6,366 bases of DNA, from contig CAUFAM010000070.1 of NCBI GenBank assembly GCA_959022875.1, forward strand, positions 1-6,366. Direction: 5' to 3'. Shown here piece by piece: positions 1-6,362 of the stretch; the first letter of the stretch is position 1; each line of letters starts with the position of its first letter. This DNA comes from an uncultured Oscillospiraceae bacterium (lineage in GTDB: Bacteria; Bacillota; Clostridia; Oscillospirales; Oscillospiraceae). The notes below the pieces were generated by a model. The model had not been told where the DNA came from, searched no databases, and was given only the letters and a program-made list of their open reading frames with translations. Made by a program: the position numbers and the translations under genes.

Positions 1-1639
1 TGTCGATGACCACTGGCCCTTCCAGCTCCAGTGCCGTCTTCAGCTCTTCCCGAAGGGTCCTGGGGTCCCGAATGGATATGCCTTTACAATTGAGCCCCCT
101 AGCTACCGCGGCGTAGTCGATGGTTTCGGTGTCCACCTCGGTAAAGCGGCCGTCCCACATGGCCGCCTCGTACCACTTAATCCAACCCAGGATGCTGTTG
201 TTGAGAACCACCACCTTGACATCCATGTTTTGCTCATGGAGCACTGCCATTTCTCCTAAGCAGTAGTTCAGCCCTCCGTCACCGGTGAGCACCACCACCT
301 TGTTCCCCGGCCGCGCCGCCGCTGCGCCGATGCCGGCAGGAAGTCCATAGCCCAGGCCGCCGGCGCCCCGGGGAAGAATGGTACGGCGGGCACCATATAC
401 GTCAAAGAAGCTGCCCGCCCAGCCGCAGGAGAAACTGGCGTCGCAGGCCAGGATTGTATCGTCGCCGCACAATTCATTCAATAAGGAGACGACCCTCTGC
501 GGAGTAATACAATCGTCAGCCTCCACCGCCGGCCGGTTTTTTTTCCGCCAAGCGCGGTACAACTTCGCGATTTCTTTCTCTACAGCAGTGGGATCTCTCT
601 GCGCATCCAGCCGATCCAGCAGAAGCTGCAGGGTGGCCTTGGCATCGCCTACCAGCCCTACATCTGTAGTATGCAGTTTATTCATTTCAGTCTCGTCAAT
701 GTCAATGCGGATCTCCTTCTGGCCCTTCCTGGGAATTGTCCAGCCATAGGTGGAGTTTTGACTGAACTTAAAGCCGATGGCGAGAATCACGTCGGCCTCC
801 TCCACCATTTTTCTGGAGACATCATTGCCGCCCAGACTGCCTACCACACCCAGGGACAGTGGGTGGTTCTCAGGCAGCACACCTTTTCCGGTCAGGGAGG
901 CGGCTGCGGGCATAGCCATGCGCTCTGCCAGCGCCGTGATCTCCGCTCTGGCGCCGGAACGCCAAGCACCGCCGCCCAGCAGCATAACCGGCCTCTTGGC
1001 CTCCTTCAGTACCTGGATCGCCTCGTCGATGTCGTCGCGGGACGGGGTAGGACGGTGGGCGGGCAGGCTGGCCAGTTTTCGGTTGCGCTCATAGTCCGGC
1101 CCGGTATATCCATCCCGGAAGGGCCGCCATGGACACTCGATAAATACGGGTCCGGGACGGCCACTGACCGCCATCTGGGCGGCAGTCTGCACCAACTCCG
1201 GCATTTTGTTCACATGGGGCAGGCACGCCTGCCACTTGGTCACTGGCTTGAGCACCTCCTTGGAGTCTACCACTTGGGAGCCCGTACCGCGGTACCGGGC
1301 GGCCAGCCAATCCCCCTCCATCTCAGAACCGATGGCGATGACGGGGATGGAGGTGTTGTACGCCTCCGCCAAGCCCGAAATAAACTTGATGGCACCGCAG
1401 CCGGCGGTGGCGTCGCATACTCCGATACCGCCGCTGATACGGGCGTAGGCGTCCGCGGCAAAGGTGGCATCAATCTCATCCTTCATGAGAATATGCCTGA
1501 TACGGTTCCCCTCATCCAAAATTCCGTAGTAGAGCGGCAAAGTCTGCCCGCCGGGCACACCAAATACCGCCGTCACACCATAGTCGGCCAGCAGGCCGGC
1601 CATTACATTTCCTCCATGCTTTTTCATCCGCTTGTCCAT
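1..1639 (-). CDS. Thiamine-pyrophosphate-dependent enzyme, acetolactate synthase / 2-hydroxyacyl lyase superfamily (3' end beyond window)
   Basis: 546 codons are visible without a stop; the end lies past base 1. The order is that of the ALS/benzoylformate decarboxylase/sulfoacetaldehyde acetyltransferase superfamily. An N-terminal pyrimidine-binding domain (about residues 8-175) has FGVPGG (26-31) and the likely cofactor-activating Glu55 in KDEIDATFAADAYAR. A central domain (about 195-330) contains LLGGGA and the segment reading IRIDIDE. A C-terminal PP-binding domain has GDGG (453-456), then 24 residues, then NN (480-481), the classic Mg-TPP motif. Family members are about 540-570 residues, so only a short tail is missing. 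The reaction is inferred to be decarboxylation, ligation or cleavage next to a carbonyl; the substrate is unknown. The start is uncertain: 1639 keeps the family-like GGNVMAGLL segment but has a poor ribosome site, 1627 (MKKHGG) resembles relatives, and 1603 has the best Shine-Dalgarno. It is the last visible gene of the minus-strand operon, 33 bases after the symporter stop. Confidence 0.9.
   Translation of the reverse strand, partial: MDKRMKKHGGNVMAGLLADYGVTAVFGVPGGQTLPLYYGILDEGNRIRHILMKDEIDATFAADAYARISGGIGVCDATAGCGAIKFISGLAEAYNTSIPVIAIGSEMEGDWLAARYRGTGSQVVDSKEVLKPVTKWQACLPHVNKMPELVQTAAQMAVSGRPGPVFIECPWRPFRDGYTGPDYERNRKLASLPAHRPTPSRDDIDEAIQVLKEAKRPVMLLGGGAWRSGARAEITALAERMAMPAAASLTGKGVLPENHPLSLGVVGSLGGNDVSRKMVEEADVILAIGFKFSQNSTYGWTIPRKGQKEIRIDIDETEMNKLHTTDVGLVGDAKATLQLLLDRLDAQRDPTAVEKEIAKLYRAWRKKNRPAVEADDCITPQRVVSLLNELCGDDTILACDASFSCGWAGSFFDVYGARRTILPRGAGGLGYGLPAGIGAAAARPGNKVVVLTGDGGLNYCLGEMAVLHEQNMDVKVVVLNNSILGWIKWYEAAMWDGRFTEVDTETIDYAAVARGLNCKGISIRDPRTLREELKTALELEGPVVID
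1611..1615 (-). promoter_or_regulatory. GGAGG ribosome-binding site inside the 5' end of the TPP enzyme gene
   Basis: GGAGG lies 7 bases before the ATG at 1603, an ideal spacing. It lies inside the longer frame from 1639 or 1627, where it encodes part of the conserved-looking HGGN segment. It could mark the true start, giving a shorter N terminus, or be coincidental, because Gly-Gly codons resemble a Shine-Dalgarno. Confidence 0.45.
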
Positions 1640-1672
1640 ACCTTTCTGATTTAGACTTAGTAAATGGTTCTA

Positions 1673-3157
1673 TCAGACACGTTTGCCTGCGGCAATTGCA
1701 GCCTTCATCTCTTTTCTGGCCTCTTTATAAAGCTGGTAGCTGTCGGAGCGCTCACCGGACCTGGTAGTGACCAGCGTGACAATGATCTGGGTCGCCAGTG
1801 CGACAATACCGCCGGCATAGGTAATCTGAATACCGAATGGACTCGTACCGAAGACGTAGCCGTACACGATCCAGACAACACATACGATGATACCCAACAC
1901 CATGCTGTAGAAAATGGACTTCTCGTTAGGCCGCTTCCAGAGCAGAAACAGGGTAAAGGTCAAACCGCATACCGCGCGCACTGTCAGCGCGTTGGACAGG
2001 ATGTCCACCACATCGCTGGAGAGCAGGCCGAGCAACTGGAACAGGATTCCGAATACCACAATGAGCAGCTTGGTCAGAAACATTTTCTGCTTCTCACTCA
2101 TAGGGCTCTTACGCAGGGGAGTATAGAGCTCCATTGCAGTACTGGACATTACCATGATGTAGGTCGGCGCCGTAGACATACTGGCCGCCAGCACGCCGCA
2201 ACTGGCCAGCGCCGCCATGGCGGGACCGTAATGACCGGCAATGGTGTACCAGGCAGTCCCCGGATCCATGTCGGGCCACAGGAACTTGCCACAGCAGGCA
2301 GCTATGATGACCAATCCAAAAAAGAAAATTGCAAAAATAGGCATGATGGATTGAGCCTTCTGTGCGGTCTTGGCGTCCTTGGCGCCGATCGCCGCAGAGA
2401 TGGACAATGCATTTACAACCGTAACAAAGGGCTGAATGGCAAGCGTACCGATGATGTAGGAATTGCTTCTGGAGCCTCCAATGAGCTTAAAGGTACCCTG
2501 GGGCTCCAGCGCACGGTAAACTTGTCCGAAGTCCCATCCCACAGAGGTCATTACCGCAATAAAAATTGCCACAACGGACACGCTAAGTACAACCACATGC
2601 ACCATATTGATGCGGGCCAGACCCTTCATGCCGCCCTGAAGTGCCAGCAGGATCATGGCCGCAATGGTGACGGTCATGGTAACCTCGCTGCGGATGCCCA
2701 GCAGGGATTGAAGCAGATTGGAGACGATGACCGTCTGTGCGCTGACCGCACTGGCAAAAGATACGAAGATCATGACCGACACACAGACGGATACCCGCTT
2801 GCTGAACAGCTTTCCAAGGATTTCCCCCAAGGAGGAACAGCCATATTTATAGCAGATGGAGCGATAAATGGGGATATAGGCACAGGTCAGCGCCCAGCCG
2901 ATGATATAGCCGTAGAAGGTCCACTGATAAGCGATATCATGCTCAATAACTGCAGATGAGTTGCCAATAATGTAGCTGGAACTGATCAGGTTGCCGCACA
3001 TCAGCGAGAAAGCCATAAACAACCCCATGCTGTTTTTACCGGTAGAGTACTCCACTGCGGTTTCATTCAGTTTTCTTTTTTTGGTTCTGTAGTCCAGAAA
3101 AAAGGCCATGCCCACGCAAAACAGGAAGTACCCTACCACCAGTATGATTGTCAACAT
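1673..3157 (-). CDS. Sodium:solute symporter family (SSS) permease
   Basis: A 494-residue, strongly hydrophobic protein with about 12-13 predicted membrane helices, the normal size for the SSS (SLC5-like) family of Na+-coupled uptake systems. The first helix covers about residues 2-21. The next region (STGKNSMG then SLMCGNLISSSYIIG) matches the SSS helix where relatives have YFLAGRSLG and a WISASTF-like stretch. GVLAASMSTAPTYIMVMSS contains the helix-8 Ser328-Thr329 pair that forms the Na2 sodium site in known SSS members. The usual Asp-Ser after ST(A) is replaced by Pro-Thr. The tail is charged and cytoplasmic (SYQLYKEARKEMKAAIAAGKRV). The start is the ATG at 3157 because GAGGTGG (3169-3163) lies 5 bases before it; a GTG at 3166 is in frame but overlaps that site. 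It lies between the dehydrogenase (88 bases) and the TPP enzyme (33 bases), which suggests it imports their substrate. Specificity is not readable. Confidence 0.93.
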   Translation of the reverse strand: MLTIILVVGYFLFCVGMAFFLDYRTKKRKLNETAVEYSTGKNSMGLFMAFSLMCGNLISSSYIIGNSSAVIEHDIAYQWTFYGYIIGWALTCAYIPIYRSICYKYGCSSLGEILGKLFSKRVSVCVSVMIFVSFASAVSAQTVIVSNLLQSLLGIRSEVTMTVTIAAMILLALQGGMKGLARINMVHVVVLSVSVVAIFIAVMTSVGWDFGQVYRALEPQGTFKLIGGSRSNSYIIGTLAIQPFVTVVNALSISAAIGAKDAKTAQKAQSIMPIFAIFFFGLVIIAACCGKFLWPDMDPGTAWYTIAGHYGPAMAALASCGVLAASMSTAPTYIMVMSSTAMELYTPLRKSPMSEKQKMFLTKLLIVVFGILFQLLGLLSSDVVDILSNALTVRAVCGLTFTLFLLWKRPNEKSIFYSMVLGIIVCVVWIVYGYVFGTSPFGIQITYAGGIVALATQIIVTLVTTRSGERSDSYQLYKEARKEMKAAIAAGKRV

Positions 3158-3162
3158 GTTTT

Positions 3163-3169
3163 CCACCTC
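3163..3169 (-). promoter_or_regulatory. Ribosome-binding site that sets the symporter start
   Basis: GAGGTGG is followed by five bases and the ATG at 3157. It overlaps the alternative GTG start at 3166, which has no comparable site upstream, so 3157 is preferred. Confidence 0.7.
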
Positions 3170-3245
3170 ACAAAAACGTCTTTTGCTCTCTTTTCCATTG
3201 CTCTGCCGCCTGTTTTAGCCTCCTTTTCTTTTATTCTCCTTCGCT

Positions 3246-3995
3246 TTATGCGATATAACCACCCAGCACATCCACGCAGGAGCCGGATACATAGCTGGCC
3301 TGCTCTGATGCCAGAAATGCAATTACGGAGGCTACTTCTGACGGCTCTCCAATACGCCCCAGAGGTATCTGACTGCAGATTTCGTTCTGGACTTTCTGCG
3401 GCAGCACCCTCGTAAGTTCCGTATTAATGCGGCCGGGCGATACGCAGTTTACAGTGATATTGTACGGCCCCAGTGTCTTTGCCAAACTTAGAGTCATCCC
3501 AACGATTCCCGCCTTGGTAGCGGCGTAGTGCGCTCCGGACTTATTTGCCCCAAAACGTCCCGCCATTGAGGCCAGACTGATAATGCGTCCCCAGCGTTTT
3601 TCTTTCATCTGCGCCGCAGCCTCCTGTGCACAGAGAAATGCCCCCATTAGGTTTACCCGCAGAACCTGTTCAAGCTGCTCCAGCGGGATATCTTCAAATG
3701 GAACTTTGGGGGAGATCGCTGCATTATTAATTAAAATATCCACGCTTCCCAACCGCTCTGCAGCCGTCCGAAAGAGGTGCTTGATCTCCTCCGGCACCCC
3801 CACATCCGCATGAATATAGATTCCAGTTCCCCCCCTCCCACAGATTTCCTCCACTGTTTCTTTTCCACGGCTGTCATTGATGTCACTTACACAGACCACG
3901 GCACCCTCCTGGGCTAAGACCAGAGCAGTTTCCCGGCCGATACCCTGACCAGCCCCAGTAACTACCGCTCTCTTTCCCTTGATTCCCAACTCCAT
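3246..3995 (-). CDS. Short-chain dehydrogenase/reductase (classical SDR, FabG-like)
   Basis: A 249-residue soluble oxidoreductase, the standard classical-SDR length. It has the dinucleotide-binding TGAGQGIG (13-20), Asp38 at the end of strand 2 (favouring NAD(H) over NADP(H)), NNAA (90-93), Asn115, Ser143 and YAATK with Tyr157 and Lys161, so the catalytic Asn-Ser-Tyr-Lys set is complete. The C terminus has the usual SGSCVDVLGGYIA. The family interconverts secondary alcohols and ketones; a FabG-like role is possible, but the setting beside a symporter and a TPP enzyme under a sigma-54 promoter favours a catabolic dehydrogenase. AAAGG (4006-4002) lies 6 bases before the ATG. It is the first gene after the sigma-54 promoter, with a leader of about 79 bases. 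It ends in TAA. Confidence 0.94.
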   Translation of the reverse strand: MELGIKGKRAVVTGAGQGIGRETALVLAQEGAVVCVSDINDSRGKETVEEICGRGGTGIYIHADVGVPEEIKHLFRTAAERLGSVDILINNAAISPKVPFEDIPLEQLEQVLRVNLMGAFLCAQEAAAQMKEKRWGRIISLASMAGRFGANKSGAHYAATKAGIVGMTLSLAKTLGPYNITVNCVSPGRINTELTRVLPQKVQNEICSQIPLGRIGEPSEVASVIAFLASEQASYVSGSCVDVLGGYIA

Positions 3996-4084
3996 TTTCC
4001 GCCTTTCCTTTCCTCATACTTTGTTGCCTATTAACCTGCTGTACGCTGGCAGCTCTCCGAGGTCCCTCAGACGCTATTATCAAA

Positions 4085-4100
4085 AGCAATTTTAATTCCA
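4085..4100 (-). promoter_or_regulatory. Sigma-54 (-24/-12) promoter for the SDR-symporter-TPP operon
   Basis: Read on the minus strand the site is TGGAATTAAAATTGCT. Compared with the known consensus TGGCAYR-N4-TTGCW it has the invariant GG (4099-4098) and GC (4087-4086) exactly 10 bases apart and a perfect TTGCW; the fourth and seventh positions differ. Predicted transcription starts near 4074, giving a leader of about 79 bases before the SDR start. A divergent sigma-54 activator next door strongly supports the call. No start-site data are available. Confidence 0.7.
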
Positions 4101-4172
4101 TATCGCTGCAAATGAATCCTTTTTAAACTTTTTTATTTTTTAGCCAAAATACTTTGCAGATATTTGGAGTAA

Positions 4173-4235
4173 TCTCACAAATTTGTTTTATCCTTTTCTT
4201 CTCATACATCTGTTTGTATCTCATATCTGGATATC
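4173..4235. promoter_or_regulatory. Three related repeats, candidate enhancer (upstream activator) sites
   Basis: On the plus strand three copies share TCTCA...ATYTG...TATC: 4173-4192 (TCTCA-CAA-ATTTGTTT-TATC), 4200-4220 (TCTCA-TAC-ATCTGTTT-G-TATC) and 4219-4235 (TCTCA-T-ATCTGG-A-TATC). Each contains a short dyad: ACAAATTTGT (4177-4186), ATACA-N6-TGTAT (4204-4219) and ATATC-TG-GATAT (4223-4234). Relative to the predicted operon start near 4074 they lie about 100-160 bp upstream, the normal place for sites bound by a sigma-54 activator before DNA looping. That the neighbouring regulator binds them is inference. Confidence 0.55.
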
Positions 4236-4265
4236 TTAAATCATTTTAATAATGTCCAAATTGCA

Positions 4266-4294
4266 TTGACGGGCCATGCTCTGTCTGTTATCCT
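4266..4294 (+). promoter_or_regulatory. Sigma-A-like promoter for the activator gene
   Basis: TTGACG (4266-4271, 5 of 6 to the -35 consensus), a 17-base spacer and TATCCT (4289-4294, 4 of 6 to the -10 consensus). Transcription would start near 4301, about 40 bases before the ATG at 4341. The promoter occupies the first bases of the longer in-frame reading from 4266, which argues against that earlier start. Confidence 0.5.
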
Positions 4295-4325
4295 TTTAAG
4301 AGGCAATGTTTCACCCATGCGCTTC

Positions 4326-4333
4326 AAGGAGGG
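4326..4333 (+). promoter_or_regulatory. Strong ribosome-binding site that sets the activator start
   Basis: AAGGAGGG lies 7 bases before the ATG at 4341. It fixes the start of the activator at 4341 rather than the in-frame ATGs upstream at 4266 and 4317, which have no such site. Confidence 0.85.
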
Positions 4334-4340
4334 ACACCCT

Positions 4341-4976
4341 ATGGCCAAACAAACTCTTGGTGTTTTTACGGAAAACGAGCTGGACCGTAACTATATGTGT
4401 AAAATTCTCTCACAGGTTTTTTCCTCGTCTCTGGATATTGTCCCTGTTACCCTTGCCACCGTACACACGCTTGCGGCAGAACCCGCCGCTATTTTGGTCA
4501 ATATTACCTCCCTTGCGTACGCCGACAAATATTTTCCAAACAGCCAAATCATATTTGCCCGGCGTTTTTTGGACAGCAATCACTTACATCGGCTTTTGGA
4601 ACTGCCCGAAGGTACGCCAGTGCTGGTTGCAAACAAGCCCAGACGGATTGCGGAGGATTTGGTAGAAAACCTGCAACAGCTCGGGATCAATCATCTGAAC
4701 TATATCCCTTATTGGCCCGGCTGTGACATAGACACTACTCCCTATGACACCGTTGTTTATGCCGGTTTTCGCAGCTATTGTCCAGAAAACAAAAAGGTCT
4801 ACATCAACCTGGGATACCGAAATATCACTCCCTCTACTCTTGCTGAAATTGTCAAAATATATAATCTGCCGCCTGACTTTTTGAACCAGTTCCATATACC
4901 GGTGATGCAGCAACTGGTATCTGAGCTGTACCACCGACAAGATATCCACACCCAGAACCAACTACTCAAAAGCTAG
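4341..4976 (+). CDS. Sigma-54-dependent transcriptional regulator, N-terminal sensory part (ends at in-frame TAG)
   Basis: 211 residues from a well-supported start. The protein is not a complete regulator by itself: it has no ATPase or DNA-binding domain. Its second half, with PVLVANKPRR (about 93-102), LGINHLNYIPYWPG (114-127) and INLGYRNITPSTLAEI (155-170), resembles a ligand-sensing N-terminal region found in clostridial sigma-54 activators; the resemblance is from memory of such proteins and no ligand is known. The last 25 residues or so look like a helical linker (PVMQQLVSELYHRQDIHTQN). The frame stops at TAG 4974-4976 and continues open in the same frame into a PAS-AAA+-winged-helix protein, so this is best seen as the front third of one 673-residue regulator. 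If translation really stops here, the product is a free sensor domain unlikely to activate transcription. Confidence 0.8.
   Translation: MAKQTLGVFTENELDRNYMCKILSQVFSSSLDIVPVTLATVHTLAAEPAAILVNITSLAYADKYFPNSQIIFARRFLDSNHLHRLLELPEGTPVLVANKPRRIAEDLVENLQQLGINHLNYIPYWPGCDIDTTPYDTVVYAGFRSYCPENKKVYINLGYRNITPSTLAEIVKIYNLPPDFLNQFHIPVMQQLVSELYHRQDIHTQNQLLKS
4974..4976 (+). other. Single in-frame TAG codon interrupting the activator (codon 212 of 674)
   Basis: The reading frames of 4341-4973 and 4977-6359 are identical; only this TAG separates them. It falls in the linker between the sensory domain and the PAS domain, whose first strand (ALFHLDENQQIVELN) starts about 10 residues later. No ATG, GTG or TTG occurs in frame between the TAG and GTG 5040, which is already inside the PAS core. 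A CAG-to-TAG change would restore Gln. The 3' part also ends in TAG (6360-6362). Confidence 0.95.
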
Positions 4977-5039
4977 TTATCCCAGACACTCGCTCTTACA
5001 GGCACTGCTCTGTTCCACCTGGATGAGAACCAACAGATC

Positions 5040-6362
5040 GTGGAGCTGAACGAGGCCGCCGCCCGTCTCCTGCCCGCCGGACAGAAGGGATTGCCTGGCC
5101 ACCCGCTTCTCCCGTGTTTTCCAGAGTTGGCCCACCTCGCCGCCTCCCTGTCCGAAGGTCGTGAGGAAAAGGAAGTCGTATATTTAGGGAAAAAGCCCTA
5201 TACACTGCACCTCCACTTCGAGTCCCCCCTCCAGCACCGCCACTGTTTCATCCTGCTCACCCCAATCGCCGCGTCCTCCTCCGAAAAACGGTGCTCTCAT
5301 GGTGTAAAAAAGAACTCCTTGCCAGCCAAGTACCACTTTTCAGACATTTTAGGACACTCCCCCGCTGTTCAAAAGGCAATTCGCCTGGCACAGTACTATT
5401 CTGGTACAGATGAGACCATCCTCATCTTTGGGGAGAGCGGCACAGGCAAGGAGTTGTTTGCCCAGTCCATCCACAATGCCTCGCGTCGCCGTCAAAGCCC
5501 CTTTGTGGCCGTAAACTGTGCCGCCATTCCAGATACCCTAATTGAAAGCGAACTTTTTGGTTATGAAGAGGGGGCTTTTACTGGGGCACGCAAAGGGGGA
5601 AAGCAGGGCCTCTTTCAAACCGCCGATAACGGCACCATTTTTCTTGATGAAATTGGCGACATTCCCCTCTCTCTTCAAAGTCGCCTTCTACGGGTTCTGG
5701 AAGAGCGGGAAGTGATGCCGGTTGGCTCCACCAGTGTGATCCCTATTGACGTACGGGTTATCTGCGCAACCAACCGGAATTTGAACGAGATGGTCCGGCA
5801 GGGTACCTTCCGTGAGGATCTCTATTATCGACTCAAGATCCTGCCCCTAGTTATCCCTCCGCTCCGCAAACGCGTGGAGGATATCCCGGAACTTCTCCAT
5901 TCCATGGCCGAGGGTGCGCGACTTCCAGCACAATTAGAGCACAGACTTTTACATTATACATGGCCCGGGAACGTCCGCGAGCTGCGGGCTTTTTCTAGTA
6001 ACCTGACTATTTTTTATCAGCAGGATATTGCCCCTGATCAGCAGCAATCGCTTTTAAATGATTTAATTCGCAACTTTTTTGGCCACCGAATTTCTGCGTT
6101 CACCGACTGTTCTGAACCACTGTCCCAGGAAGACCGCCTCCTTTTGAACTCCATTCAGGAGCTTACCGCCGCCGGGCGCCCTGCAGGCCGCGGTTCCCTG
6201 CTTCGCCTTTCGCCTTTGTTGGCGGCGGGTTTTACCGAGGCCAAGCTGAAATTAAGAATTCGCCGACTGGCGGAGTCCGGCTACATATCAGTAGGGAAAA
6301 CCCGGCAGGGACTCCGCCTTACCCTATTGGGCACCGAAGCACTCGCACAGGGTGAAGTATAG
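5040..6362 (+). CDS. Sigma-54-dependent transcriptional regulator, PAS-AAA+-winged-helix part (downstream of in-frame TAG)
   Basis: The formal start is GTG 5040, but coding sequence plainly extends back to 4977, directly after the TAG. Numbering from the ATG at 4341: PAS domain about 213-295; AAA+ sigma-54-interaction domain about 315-550 with Walker A GESGTGKE (364-371), the sigma-54-contacting GAFTGA loop (411-416), Walker B GTIFLDE (431-437), REDLYYRL with the arginine-finger region (491-498) and WPGNVREL (541-548). All motifs are intact, so the ATPase should open sigma-54 promoter complexes. The C terminus (about 595-670: LLNSIQEL ... LKLRIRRLAESGYISVGKTRQGLRLT) looks like a winged helix rather than the usual Fis-type helix-turn-helix. 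GTG 5040 has only a weak GGATGAG about 10-15 bases upstream and would cut off the first PAS strand. It probably activates the divergent operon; sigma-54 control of that operon depends on whether this protein is made. Confidence 0.88.
   Translation: MELNEAAARLLPAGQKGLPGHPLLPCFPELAHLAASLSEGREEKEVVYLGKKPYTLHLHFESPLQHRHCFILLTPIAASSSEKRCSHGVKKNSLPAKYHFSDILGHSPAVQKAIRLAQYYSGTDETILIFGESGTGKELFAQSIHNASRRRQSPFVAVNCAAIPDTLIESELFGYEEGAFTGARKGGKQGLFQTADNGTIFLDEIGDIPLSLQSRLLRVLEEREVMPVGSTSVIPIDVRVICATNRNLNEMVRQGTFREDLYYRLKILPLVIPPLRKRVEDIPELLHSMAEGARLPAQLEHRLLHYTWPGNVRELRAFSSNLTIFYQQDIAPDQQQSLLNDLIRNFFGHRISAFTDCSEPLSQEDRLLLNSIQELTAAGRPAGRGSLLRLSPLLAAGFTEAKLKLRIRRLAESGYISVGKTRQGLRLTLLGTEALAQGEV

Larger units (their letters stand above)
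3996..4340. other. Divergent intergenic control region
   Basis: These 345 bases without a convincing gene separate the minus-strand operon from the plus-strand activator. The stretch from about 4085 to 4260 is markedly AT-rich. It holds a sigma-54 promoter for the operon, three related upstream elements, a sigma-A-like promoter for the activator and the activator's ribosome site. No terminator hairpin, tRNA or riboswitch fold was recognised. Confidence 0.8.

Noticed and set aside
671..1654. 327-codon open frame on the plus strand.
   Set aside because: It is antisense to the TPP enzyme, whose minus-strand frame shows continuous family motifs; the plus-strand product is low-complexity His/Gly-rich.
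1664..2959. 431-codon open frame on the plus strand.
   Set aside because: It is antisense to the symporter gene, its translation is rich in His, Gln and Asp without any domain, and the opposite strand encodes a clear membrane protein.
3883..4101. 72-codon minus-strand frame overlapping the SDR start.
   Set aside because: It overlaps the SDR gene in another frame, begins at the sigma-54 promoter itself and shows no recognisable protein features.
4263..4279. Second sigma-54-like element on the minus strand (TGGCCCG...TGCAA).
   Set aside because: The GG and GC are 9 rather than 10 bases apart, a spacing change usually fatal to sigma-54 promoters, and it overlaps the better-fitting sigma-A element.
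4266..4340. Longer activator reading from ATG 4266, adding 25 residues.
   Set aside because: The added segment overlaps the TTGACG...TATCCT promoter, has no ribosome site, and contains the strong AAGGAGGG that serves ATG 4341.
4584..4961. 125-codon minus-strand frame inside the activator.
   Set aside because: It is antisense to the sensory domain, with no ribosome site and no recognisable motif.
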